From the NCBI GenBank assembly GCA_947497185.1, contig CANMFL010000006.1:1-64000 (forward strand): DNA of 64,000 nt, in the 5' to 3' direction. Shown piece after piece: positions 1 to 8,004 of the stretch (the stretch's first letter is position 1; every line of letters starts with the position of its first letter). Both the position numbers and the translations under genes were made by a program. Source of the stretch: an uncultured Paracoccaceae bacterium (GTDB taxonomy: Bacteria > Pseudomonadota > Alphaproteobacteria > Rhodobacterales > Rhodobacteraceae). The notes under the pieces are model-generated. The model saw nothing but the letters and a program-made list of their open reading frames with translations, had not been told where the DNA came from and searched no databases.

Positions 1-66
1 ATAATCAATCACAAAAACGAGTCAGAGCCTCCAATGCTTAAGCCGCTATGATGTCCAACTTTATAT
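1..66 (+). repeat. 3' terminus of a transposase-bearing insertion sequence (partial, cut by window edge)
   Basis: Frame +1 reads the last 16 codons of a transposase, ending in NESEPPMLKPL and a stop at 49-51, followed by about 15 bases of element end. The same 66 bp recur in the same orientation at 2613-2678 with roughly 80 percent identity, where they close a longer transposase fragment. The right boundary near 66 is where the similarity stops and integrase coding sequence begins on the other strand. The rest of this copy lies outside the window. Confidence 0.6.
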
Positions 67-1025
67 GACGACGGACAGTCTTCGCCGTTCCAATGAATAC
101 CAGCGGATTGCCTTCTTTACGTGGCAATGCTGCTAGCAAAGTAATCGCTTCATCGCACAATGCGACGCGGTGTTCCTTGCCCGCTTTCATGCGCGACCCG
201 TCGATAGTCCATACCTTCGCTTCTAAGTCGATTTCATCCCAAGTTGCGCCCCGTACTTCGCCAGAACGTGCGGCGGTAAGGATACTAAATTCCAACGCCC
301 CCGCTGCGACGCCTTCGCGCTCACGCAGGTTCGCCATGAATGCGCCAACTTCGGCGTATGGCAAGGCTGCGTGGTGCTTCGGTTTGCGCAGGTCTTTGCA
401 GGCTACAAGCTCGGTTTCAAGGTGCCCCTTCCACCTTGCAGGATTGTCGCCCTTTGCGCGAAGCCCGCGAAACGCAGCCCATGACAACACCTTTTCGATA
501 CGACCGCGAAGGCGCGACGCGGTTTCAGTCTTGAGGTTCCACAGTGGCCCGGCTTTGCCCTTGGCCGTTGTTTCCTGTTGCAGCACGCGCAAGACAAAAT
601 CGGTGTTTACGTCTGCAACGGGCACGTTGCCGATGATCGGGTTTGCATACGTCTCAAGCGTGTTGTGCCATTGCTGGCGATGTTTCGGGTTCTTGAAGCC
701 TCCTTCGTCCACGTCAACCTTCGCGTCGATATAAGCCGACGCAGCTTCGGCAAAAGTCATGGGCTTTTCAGCCTTTGTGTTCTTGCGGCGCTTCGCTTGG
801 CGTTCCTCTATCGGGTCTACGCCCTTTTCCACTTCGGCGGCTAGAAGCTTCACCTTGGCGCGTGCGTCTGCCAGCGACGGGCCAATGCCCATGCTGCGGG
901 TACGACCGTCAAGCGTGAACCGGAATTCGAACGATTTGGTGCCCCACTTCGATACCTGTATGTATGTATACCCCTTCGGAGACGCGCAGCCGACCGCGCG
1001 TGTTGAACGCGTCCACCTCAAGCTT
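38..1025 (-). pseudogene. Phage/P4-type tyrosine recombinase (integrase), truncated at both ends
   Basis: The protein resembles P4-like integrases: an N-terminal DUF4102-type arm-binding region (SKWGTKSFEFRF, then SLADARAK), a central SAM-like core-binding domain (MTFAEAASAYIDAK onward), and the start of the catalytic domain with the active-site Arg in AARSGEVRGATWDEID and the Lys region RMKAGKEHRVAL. The sequence ends shortly after FIGTAKTVRRH, before the HxxR box and the catalytic Tyr. That break coincides with the insertion-sequence terminus at 1-66. The other end stops at the terminus of the IS3 element at 1026, so the first residues are lost as well. It cannot be an active recombinase. 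It suggests that an integrated element once occupied this locus. Confidence 0.8.
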
Positions 1026-1060
1026 TGAGGGGCCCCTAGTTTCCTAGACGCCTGCTTGGT
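1026..1060 (+). repeat. IS3 terminal inverted repeat, orfB end
   Basis: It begins TGAGGGGCCCCTAG, continues to TAGACG and ends in TGCTTGGT. It matches the inverted complement of the other end at 2270-2305, with a few mismatches and a small gap. Confidence 0.7.
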
Positions 1061-1963
1061 TCATTTTCTTCTGTTTCATTTCATAGTCAACCGGCGACAG
1101 CATGCCATTGTTGGTGTGCTTGCGTGTTGGGTTGTAGAACATCTCGATGTAATCGAACACGTCCTGCCTTGCAGCGTCGCGTGTCAGGTATGTCCGTCGC
1201 CTGATCCGTTCTCGTTTTGGGAGCTGGAAGAAGCTCTCAGCAACGGCGTTGTCATGGCAATTTCCACGGCGGCTCATGCTGGCATCCAGATTATGTTTGC
1301 CAAGGAACGATTGCCACTCTGTGCTGGTAAATTGGGAGCCTTGGTCGGAGTGGATCATGACTTTGGTCTTTGGTTTGCGCCGCCACATGGCGCTCAGCAG
1401 GGCCTGCAACGCGAGGTCGGTTGTCATGCGTGACTGCATCCATTGCCCGGCAGGCGATTGCAAAGCAATCTGCCGAGAGGGGACCATCCGACAACGCGTC
1501 TTGAGAACCGATCAATTACGACAGACAGATACGACCAACCTTCGTGGGTTCTGATATAGGTGATGTCGGTCACCCAGACTGCATCTGCCGCGCTGACATC
1601 AAACTGTCGGTCGAATGTATTAGTCGCAACCACTGCTGGCGTGCCGCCGTATTTACCAGGACGGCGTTTGTAACCAATCTGTGCTGCGATGCCTGCAAGA
1701 CTGGCCAGACGCGCCACGCGGTTCTCGGAACACAACTCGCCCTGATCGCGCAAGTCGTCCGTCAATTTACGAAATCCACAGACCTTGCCGCTGTCAGCCC
1801 ACGCCTGCTGGATCAGTTCAGTCTGACGTGCAATTTCGAGCGCACGCGCACTTAACGGTTCTTTAAGCCATGCATAGAAGCCGCTGAAATGCACCATCAG
1901 CACCCGGCACATCGACCGCACCGAAAACTCTGCACGGTGGGCCTCAATAAACGCGTACCTCAC
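1044..1963 (-). pseudogene. IS3-family transposase orfB (DDE), frameshifted by a 41-bp insert
   Basis: The N-terminal part starts at a GTG (1961-1963) that overlaps the orfA stop and reads VRYAFIEAHRAEFSVR through the HTH_21 region to the first catalytic Asp (VWVTDITYI) and VVIDRFSRRVVGWS. The C-terminal part, in another frame, resumes at MQSRMTTDLALQALL and carries the second Asp (IHSDQGSQF) and the Glu (NAVAESFF). In intact relatives GWS runs straight into the (M/A)QSRMTTD segment. Here about 41 bp (1440-1480) lie between them and change the frame. All three catalytic residues survive, but in two different frames, so no functional transposase is expected. Confidence 0.82.
1440..1480 (-). 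repeat. Short hairpin-forming repeat inserted in transposase orfB
   Basis: On the minus strand the insert begins CCTCTCGGCAG and ends CTGCCGGGCAATGG. It contains nested inverted repeats: CGGCAG pairs with CTGCCG, and ATTGC-TTT-GCAAT forms the inner stem. A related unit with the same borders (CCCTCTC at the start, CTGCCGGGCAGTGGATGG at the end) and its own inner stem lies at 48930-48973. The pattern suggests a small dispersed palindromic element rather than chance. Confidence 0.6.
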
Positions 1964-2243
1964 TGAGACTCGCGCGCGAAGTACGCGGTCGCCTTTTTTT
2001 TAAGATGGTGCGTTCCTCGGTGACCCGCGCCAGTTCGCGCTTCAACCGTCTTATCTCAGTAGCTTGGTCCAAAGCCTCGGCTCGTACATGCGGCAGCTTC
2101 GAAAACTGCGTCTTCCAAGTGTACAGCGACTTAGTGCTAATTCCCAGCCGCTCAGCCACTTCGCTGACCGCATATCCACGCTCTACGACCTATGCCACAG
2201 CGTCCCTTTTAAACTCATCTGTAAATCGCGTGCCCTTGCTCAT
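1960..2243 (-). pseudogene. IS3-family transposase orfA (HTH), with nonsense codon
   Basis: From the ATG at 2241-2243 it reads MSKGTRFTDEFKRDAVA, then an in-frame TAG where relatives have Gln, then VVERGYAVSEVAERLGISTKSLYTWKTQF with the leucine-zipper-like RRLKRELARVTEERTILKK. A run of eight A residues on this strand (eight T on the plus strand near 1994-2001) follows. It is either a programmed slippage site or an indel, because the usual continuation ATAYFARE is one frame away. The orfA stop in that frame (1960-1962) overlaps the GTG of orfB. The premature TAG makes it inactive. Confidence 0.75.
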
Positions 2244-2269
2244 ATTCGTCGCTCCTTGGTTCCAAAATT

Positions 2270-2305
2270 ACCAAGCAAACCGTCTACAAATCTAGGGGCA
2301 CCTCA
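2270..2305 (-). repeat. IS3 terminal inverted repeat, orfA end
   Basis: Read on the minus strand it begins TGAGGTGCCCCTAG, continues to GTAGACG and ends in TTTGCTTGG. It is the partner of 1026-1060. Confidence 0.7.
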
Positions 2306-2663
2306 GACACGTTCACGGTGCATCATTCCACCCGCAGACCCAAGGAAAATCGAACGGTGGCACAAGACGATGAAGAACTGTGTCCCGCTCGAAAACTATT
2401 GCCTACCTGGCGATCTCGAACGCCAGATCGGAGCCTTTTTCGATGACTATAACAATCAATGATACCACGAGAGATTGAACAAGGTCACGCCCGCCGACGT
2501 CTACTTCGGGCGCGACAAAGCCAAAGGATCAAGAAACAGTCAATCCCCCTCTCGGGATCATGAACCCAGCCGGGCAGTGAGCAACGCCGCTTACAACATC
2601 AAAAACAGCTGCATAATCCATTACACAAACGAGCCGGAGCCTCCAATGCTCAAGCCACTCTGA
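2306..2663 (+). pseudogene. 3' fragment of an integrase-core transposase
   Basis: The fragment encodes the end of an rve-type transposase: the catalytic-Glu region KIERWHKTMKNCVPLENY, then LPGDLERQIGAFFDDYNNQ, an in-frame TGA at 2460-2462 where relatives have Arg, then YHERLNKVTPADVYFGRDKA and the terminal NEPEPPMLKPL. One base appears to be missing near 2345, just before KIERWH. The 5' part is absent because the IS3 element abuts it. Its last 66 bp match positions 1-66, so the same family contributed both fragments. Confidence 0.75.
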
Positions 2664-2678
2664 TACCCCATTTTATAT
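2613..2678 (+). repeat. Second copy of the transposase terminus (direct repeat of 1-66)
   Basis: It aligns without gaps to 1-66, with roughly 54 of 66 positions identical, in direct orientation. The two copies bracket the integrase remnant and the IS3 element. Confidence 0.6.
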
Positions 2679-2907
2679 ATCGACGAACGTTTAACCATGC
2701 AAACGGCCTTCGTGCACAAATTTAAAAAGATAGCGACACTACTGGACTAAGTCGGTTGAAAATTTGCGCTGAAAGCTTAAAGATTAATCGCAGGCATCAC
2801 TTTTTGTGAGGCTTATCACGTATTTGACGTCCAACCACTTGTCTATCATCACGGCATTGAGCCACTGCTTCCGCCTCGCGCTCAATCAAATCTTAAAGGG
2901 ATTCCTT

Positions 2908-3924
2908 ATGAAGTTCGCACGTCTGACAGCGACCTGCTTTGTCGCTCTAACTGCTACGACAGCTCATGCCGAAACATTGACCGTTTCTTGGTGGGGCTAC
3001 AATGGCGAGAAGCTCAACGCGAACATCGTGGAACCTTTTCAGGAAATCTGCGGTTGCGAGCTCGTGTTTGAGACTGGCAACAACGCTGACCGTCTGGGCA
3101 AGCTGCAAGCGCGGGGCGGCTCGGGGGTCGACGTGATCTATCTCACCGACAGCTACTCTCAATTGGGTGTCGAAGCAGGCACCTTTTTGGAGTTAGACCG
3201 CTCGCGGATTCCGAACGTCGAAAACCTGTACGATATCGCGCAAGATCCACAAGGTGGCTACGGTCCTGCATATAGTGTTGGGCGCGTCGGTATCGTTTAT
3301 GATTCCGAAAAAGTGGACCCGATCACCTCTTGGGCTGATCTGTGGCGCGAAGATCTTGAAGGGGCAGTCACGCTTCCCGGGATTACAACAACTGCTGGCC
3401 CAATGGTCGTTGTTCAGGCTGGCGCACACGCAGGTGTTGATGCCTTTGAAGATAGCGATGCAGCCTTTGAGGCCATTGCCGCCCTGAAGCCCAATTCAGT
3501 TAAGAACTACAACACAGGTTCTGAAATGGTGAACCTGATTTCAACGGGTGAGGCGACTGTTGCGATTGCACAAGACTTTACTTTGGCTTCTTTGCAAAGC
3601 GCCGTTCCATCAATGGTTTGGGCGTCACTTGAGGACGGGGATATTGCCACGCTCAACACGGTGAATATTCCAAAAGGTGCCGAGAATGTTGACCTCGCCT
3701 ATGAGTTCATCAACTTCGTTCTGTCGCAAGAAGTACAGCAAGTGAATGCAGAGCAAGGCGTCGACGCCCCTGTAAACACGGACGTTGTCCTGACGCCAGA
3801 AGAAGCGGCCGTATGGACATATGGTGCCGAGGCCATCGCCAAGTTGAACATGATGGATTACGCCAAAATGAACGCGGTAAAGATCGACTGGATTGACCGC
3901 TGGAGCGAGACTTTCGGTCTGTAA
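2908..3924 (+). CDS. Periplasmic substrate-binding protein of a PotABCD-type ABC importer
   Basis: The start at 2908 is preferred over an upstream in-frame ATG at 2806: it has an AAAGGGA ribosome site and gives a clean Sec signal peptide (MKFARLTATC, then cleavage after TAHA). The mature protein begins ETLTVSWWGYNGEKLNANIVEPF and has the bacterial extracellular solute-binding fold of spermidine/putrescine and Fe3+ type proteins, with VDVIYLTDSYSQLG and a C-terminal RWSETFGL. It is the first gene of a co-directional set with two permeases and an ATPase. Purine-processing enzymes follow directly, so a purine nucleoside, base or conjugate is a more likely ligand than a polyamine. The ligand itself cannot be read from sequence. 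The 240 bp upstream hold no gene. Confidence 0.85.
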   Translation: MKFARLTATCFVALTATTAHAETLTVSWWGYNGEKLNANIVEPFQEICGCELVFETGNNADRLGKLQARGGSGVDVIYLTDSYSQLGVEAGTFLELDRSRIPNVENLYDIAQDPQGGYGPAYSVGRVGIVYDSEKVDPITSWADLWREDLEGAVTLPGITTTAGPMVVVQAGAHAGVDAFEDSDAAFEAIAALKPNSVKNYNTGSEMVNLISTGEATVAIAQDFTLASLQSAVPSMVWASLEDGDIATLNTVNIPKGAENVDLAYEFINFVLSQEVQQVNAEQGVDAPVNTDVVLTPEEAAVWTYGAEAIAKLNMMDYAKMNAVKIDWIDRWSETFGL

Positions 3925-3945
3925 TCTCTCTGACTATCAATCAAG

Positions 3946-3980
3946 AAGCGGGGCACAAAACAGTGCTCCGCTTTGTTTTT
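3946..3980 (+). terminator. Attenuator hairpin between binding-protein and permease genes
   Basis: AAGCGGGGCAC and GTGCTCCGCTT form an 11-bp stem (one G-U pair) around AAAACA, followed by TGTTTTT. Its place right after the binding-protein gene fits partial termination that keeps the binding protein in excess over the membrane subunits. Confidence 0.7.
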
Positions 3981-3993
3981 ACGGAGACATTCC

Positions 3994-4821
3994 ATGTCTA
4001 ACCGAATGCGTGCATGGCTCATCGCAACACCGGCGACCTTGCTGGTTACTATCTTTCTTGTGCTGCCTGTACTGGCCACGTTTGCTACAACCTTTGGCGA
4101 CCCCAAGGGACCATTTGCCACCTATAGCGCCTTCTTTAATTCGCGGTTTCGCACGACTGTATTGTGGCGCACAATGGAAGTCGCGCTTGTCACGACGTTC
4201 ATTTCCGTGGCCATCGGCTTTGTAACAGCTTGGGTTGTCGCGCGTATGCCGTCACACCTCAAAAGCCTACTGATCATTGCCGCAGTCTTTCCTTTGTTGA
4301 CTGGCGTGGTTGTGCGGTCCTTTGCATGGCTGGTCATTTTGGGAAAAAACGGTGTGCTAAACAACTTTTTGCTGTCGATTGGCGTCATCGCTGAACCTTT
4401 GTCGATGCTCTACACACAGGGGTCCGTGATCGTCGCTATGGTCTATCTTTTTGTGCCTCTGATGATCCTGACCTTGGTCGGCGTCCTAGAAGGCATCCCC
4501 CAAGATTTGACGGATGCGGCAGCCTCGCTTGGTGCGACACCAACAGCGGCCTTTCGCCAGGTCGTCCTGCCGATGGCGGTGCCGGGCCTGATTGTCGGTG
4601 CTGTTCTCGTCTTTACGGGGTCTTTTACGTCCTATGCCACACCGCAATTGTTGGGCGGCGAAGGGCAGATGATGATGGGAACCTTCTTGTACCAACGCGC
4701 AATGGTCACCTTTGACTGGGTTGGTGCCTCTACTATCGCGGCGGTCATGGTGGTGGTCACGTTGGCTACGGTTCTGACGATGTCCCGTGTCGCACGCAAA
4801 CTCAATCCGATGGCAGGGTAA
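3994..4821 (+). CDS. ABC importer permease, PotB type
   Basis: This is an inner-membrane permease of about 275 residues with six predicted transmembrane segments. The first is ATPATLLVTIFLVLPVLATF. The EAA loop that contacts the ATPase is in the segment LTDAAASLGATPTAAFRQVVLP. The start at 3994 (MSNRMRAWL) follows an ACGGAG ribosome site. It is paired with the second permease five bases downstream. It belongs to the importer whose binding protein is at 2908 and ATPase at 5612. Confidence 0.88.
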   Translation: MSNRMRAWLIATPATLLVTIFLVLPVLATFATTFGDPKGPFATYSAFFNSRFRTTVLWRTMEVALVTTFISVAIGFVTAWVVARMPSHLKSLLIIAAVFPLLTGVVVRSFAWLVILGKNGVLNNFLLSIGVIAEPLSMLYTQGSVIVAMVYLFVPLMILTLVGVLEGIPQDLTDAAASLGATPTAAFRQVVLPMAVPGLIVGAVLVFTGSFTSYATPQLLGGEGQMMMGTFLYQRAMVTFDWVGASTIAAVMVVVTLATVLTMSRVARKLNPMAG

Positions 4822-4826
4822 ATATA

Positions 4827-5615
4827 ATGAAAAACCGCATTCATCCTGTTCTTATCGTGATCACGGTACTGACGTTCTTGTTCTTGCTTGGCCCGCTGGT
4901 GGTGATCATCGGTTCGGCCCTGTCGGATACCAGCTATCTGACCTTCCCACCTCAGGGGCTGACCTTGCATTGGTTCAGCAACATCTTTGAGGTCTCGGCC
5001 TTTACGCGCACAATGGGCACGTCTTTCATGTTGGCGATTGGCGGCACAACGATTTCAATGCTGATCGGCATTCCAGCCGCCTACGCGCTTGCCCGTTACC
5101 GCATCGAATTACCAGCTTTCTTGGGGAATGTCTTTGTTTTACCCATCCTGATCCCCGAGATTGTGCTGGGGTTTTCTTTGATGAAATCACTCGCGAGCGG
5201 TTTTGGTCTGCCAATTTTTATCGCGTTGCTGATCGGACACGCCCTAATCGTTCTGCCATATACGGTCCGCGTTGTCGGCGCGTCGTTAAACAGTTTCGAC
5301 TTTTCCATCGAAGAGGCCGCCGTTTCGCTTGGCTGCACACGCATCAAAGCCTTTTTCGTTGTGGTTATCCCGAATATCCGCGCAGGCATCATCGCCGGTT
5401 TCATTCTGGCTTTCATCACCTCTCTCAATGACGTTTCGATTTCGATCTTTCTGACCGGACCCGGCGTTTCCACTCTCCCTATCCAACTGCTTGCCCATAT
5501 GGAGCAATTCTTTGACCCGACCATCGCATCGGTGTCTGTTTTGCTCATGGGGGTCACTGTTGCCGTCATGGCAGTTGTTGAACGGACCCTTGGACTTACC
5601 TTCCTGACAAAATGA
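4827..5615 (+). CDS. ABC importer permease, PotC type
   Basis: This is the second permease subunit (262 residues, six membrane segments beginning PVLIVITVLTFLFLLGPLVV). The EAA motif region is IEEAAVSLGCTRIKAFFVVVIP. Its TGA overlaps the ATG of the ATPase gene by four bases, so the two are probably translationally coupled. Confidence 0.88.
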   Translation: MKNRIHPVLIVITVLTFLFLLGPLVVIIGSALSDTSYLTFPPQGLTLHWFSNIFEVSAFTRTMGTSFMLAIGGTTISMLIGIPAAYALARYRIELPAFLGNVFVLPILIPEIVLGFSLMKSLASGFGLPIFIALLIGHALIVLPYTVRVVGASLNSFDFSIEEAAVSLGCTRIKAFFVVVIPNIRAGIIAGFILAFITSLNDVSISIFLTGPGVSTLPIQLLAHMEQFFDPTIASVSVLLMGVTVAVMAVVERTLGLTFLTK

Positions 5616-6676
5616 CCCAATCTCTCACACTTGAAAACATCTCCGCGCATTATGGTTCAACGCAGGTTCTCGAAGATCTGTCATTGCATATTGCAGAGGG
5701 CGAATTGGTTTCGCTTCTTGGCTCTTCTGGCTGCGGTAAGACGACGACCTTGCGGCTGGTTGCTGGTTTCTTGGAACCCACTGCTGGAACGATCAGCCTC
5801 GGAGACCGTGATCTTACGCGGTTGCCAGCACATGCGCGCGACATCGGCTTGGTCTTTCAGACCTACGCCTTGTTTCCGCATCTGACCGTGCGCGACAATG
5901 TAGGTTTCGGCCTTAAGCAACGCAAAATTTCGACAGCTGAATTGAAGACTCGGGTCAACACGATGATTGAACGCGTTGGGTTGAACGAGCTTGCAGATCG
6001 TTATCCTGCCAACCTGTCTGGTGGCCAACGCCAACGTGTCGCGCTGGCCAGAGCCTTGGTTATTGATCCGCCATTGTTGATGTTTGATGAGCCATTGTCG
6101 AACCTGGATGCAAAACTGCGCGTTGATATGCGCGTTGAAATCCGGCGATTGCAGCAGGCCAATGGCACCACCGCGCTATATGTCACGCACGATCAGGAAG
6201 AGGCGTTTTCGATTTCAGATCGTGTGGCGATCATGAAGGGCGGGCGTATCATGCAATTGGACACCCCCGAAGTGCTTTACTCGAAACCTTCCAGCGCCTT
6301 TGTCGCGAACTTCGTCGGTTTCGATAATATGGTCGAAATGGAAGTTGTGTCCGACGGTGGTGATGTGGTGCAGGCGCAAATGGCTGGCGGCAGCCTTATC
6401 GACCTGCCGAAAAGCCAGTTCACAGTGCCTAGCAAGAATTTCCTATTCGCGGCACGTCCTGAAGGACTATCTGTTGTGACTGACGAGACCGCTGTTGGCA
6501 TTCCAACCACGTTGGGAATGCGCACTTATATCGGGCGGGCCTATCAATATCACTGCGAAACAGCGGCGGGCACGTTGCTTGCCAATGGACCGCAGGCGCA
6601 GCCCTTCTCGCTGGGTCAATCGGCGATGTTGGTGCCGCAACCCGAGCAATGCTGCCTCTTGCCGAATGAAGTCTAA
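5612..6676 (+). CDS. ABC importer ATPase, PotA type
   Basis: The 354-residue nucleotide-binding subunit has Walker A GSSGCGKTT, a Q-loop at VFQTYALFPH, the signature LSGGQRQRVALARAL, Walker B LLMFDEPLSNLD and the switch His in THDQEEAF. A C-terminal TOBE-like domain follows, as usual for the polyamine/iron importer subfamily. The stop codon shares one base with the ATG of the deaminase gene (TAATG), which places the catabolic enzymes in the transporter operon. Confidence 0.9.
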   Translation: MTQSLTLENISAHYGSTQVLEDLSLHIAEGELVSLLGSSGCGKTTTLRLVAGFLEPTAGTISLGDRDLTRLPAHARDIGLVFQTYALFPHLTVRDNVGFGLKQRKISTAELKTRVNTMIERVGLNELADRYPANLSGGQRQRVALARALVIDPPLLMFDEPLSNLDAKLRVDMRVEIRRLQQANGTTALYVTHDQEEAFSISDRVAIMKGGRIMQLDTPEVLYSKPSSAFVANFVGFDNMVEMEVVSDGGDVVQAQMAGGSLIDLPKSQFTVPSKNFLFAARPEGLSVVTDETAVGIPTTLGMRTYIGRAYQYHCETAAGTLLANGPQAQPFSLGQSAMLVPQPEQCCLLPNEV

Positions 6677-8004
6677 TGCCAGTTCTTGCGAACGCCCGTA
6701 TCCTCACGATTGACGGACAGATGACTGAAATCGAACGCGGCTGGATCGCGTTCGAGAACGACAAAATCACCGCTTTGGGCGCAGGCGATGCCCCTCAGGA
6801 TCGTGGTCCGATTGAGGATATGCAGGGTGACCTGATCATGCCTGGCATGGTTAACCCGCATTGCCATATGCCGATGGCACTGTTTCGCGGCTTGGCAGAA
6901 GATGTGGACAACCGTTTGTTTCGGTACATCCTGCCGTTAGAGCGCGCTCTTGTTACTGCAGAAGTTGTTGAGATCGGCGCGCGGCTCGCAGCACTTGAAA
7001 TGATCCGAGGTGGTGTGACCACCGTCGCAGACATGTACTACTTTGAGGATCGTATCGGCGCGGTGCTGGATCATGCAGGGTTGCGCGGGGTTGTTGGCCA
7101 AACATTGGCGAATTTCGCAGCCCCGGACCACAATACATTTGACGAAGGGTTTGCACGCCTTGAGGCATTGGCGGATTTGTTTGCGGATCACCCTCGCATT
7201 GATGCCTCAGCCGCCCCCCATGCGCCTTACTCAACAGGCTTTGATATCATGGAACGGGTGGCCAACTGGTCGGCAAGCCACCCTAATCTGCCTGTGCAAA
7301 TGCATCTCGCGGAAACCGAAGCAGAACTCGAATGGGCGCAAAAAACCCATGGCTGCACAACGGTTGAGGCGGCTGATCGCGCGGGACTATTAACCCTGTC
7401 GTTGGTCGCGGCCCATGTCGTCTACCCCACCGACGCGGACATGGATTTGCTGGCTGCACGGGGCGTGAACGTCGCCTATAATGCCAGATCCAATGGCAAA
7501 GCAGGACGCCCCATTGCACCGATCACGGCATTGCGAGAGCGTGGCATCAATGTCGGGATAGCGACAGACGGGCCCATGTCTGGCAACACATTAGATCTGT
7601 TCTCGCAATTCGGCCCTGCGGCCATGTTCCAAAAGATTGCAGGCAATTCGCGTGGCACATTACCTTGCACCGATGTCATTCGTATGGCGACGATCGAGGG
7701 CGCGGCAACGCTTGGTAAGGCGGATCAAATCGGATCACTGGAAGTCGGCAAACAAGCCGATCTGATCCGGATTTCTCTGGCTGATCCACGTCTGCACCCG
7801 ATTTATGACATCTATTCCATGCTGACCTTCGCGACACTGCCGAGCGATGTGCTCGCAACGATGGTCGCGGGCCAATGGCTCATGCAGAACAGACACGTTC
7901 AAACAATCGAAGCGGACAAGGCGCTGTCGGATGCGCTGCAGGTCGCGCGGACGTTTAAAGCCAAAATTGTCGAAATCGACCAGACTGCTCAGAAAGAGAT
8001 TTAA
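6676..8004 (+). CDS. Amidohydrolase/deaminase of the MtaD/TrzA family
   Basis: The 442-residue metal-dependent hydrolase has the HxH metal site in MVNPHCHMPMALFRG, a third His in MQMHLAETEAEL, a fourth His in VAAHVVYPTD and the metal Asp in GIATDGPMSGNTLDL. This is the pattern of the methylthioadenosine/S-adenosylhomocysteine deaminase and TRZ/ATZ group. Members deaminate adenosine-like nucleosides, guanine or triazines. With a nucleoside hydrolase and adenine deaminase nearby, an aminopurine nucleoside or modified purine is a reasonable substrate, but that is inference. One-base overlaps join it to both neighbours. Confidence 0.82.
   Translation: MPVLANARILTIDGQMTEIERGWIAFENDKITALGAGDAPQDRGPIEDMQGDLIMPGMVNPHCHMPMALFRGLAEDVDNRLFRYILPLERALVTAEVVEIGARLAALEMIRGGVTTVADMYYFEDRIGAVLDHAGLRGVVGQTLANFAAPDHNTFDEGFARLEALADLFADHPRIDASAAPHAPYSTGFDIMERVANWSASHPNLPVQMHLAETEAELEWAQKTHGCTTVEAADRAGLLTLSLVAAHVVYPTDADMDLLAARGVNVAYNARSNGKAGRPIAPITALRERGINVGIATDGPMSGNTLDLFSQFGPAAMFQKIAGNSRGTLPCTDVIRMATIEGAATLGKADQIGSLEVGKQADLIRISLADPRLHPIYDIYSMLTFATLPSDVLATMVAGQWLMQNRHVQTIEADKALSDALQVARTFKAKIVEIDQTAQKEI

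Larger units (their letters stand above)
1026..2305 (-). mobile_element. IS3-family insertion sequence, degenerate
   Basis: The element of about 1280 bp is bounded by imperfect terminal inverted repeats starting TGAGG(T/G)GCCCCTAG at 1026 and, inverted, at 2305. It carries the overlapping orfA (HTH) and orfB (DDE integrase) pair of IS3 elements on the minus strand. No target duplication is obvious: the flanks are CTT and GAC. It sits between the truncated integrase and a fragment of an unrelated transposase, so the insertion is nested in older debris. Both orfs are broken, as described in their entries. Confidence 0.8.

Noticed and set aside
93..734. Plus-strand reading frame of 213 codons
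   Set aside because: It is the antisense shadow of the integrase gene and has no family features.
2806..2907. Extended N-terminus of the first binding protein
   Set aside because: The ATG at 2908 has a ribosome site and begins a clean signal peptide; the extension would bury it.
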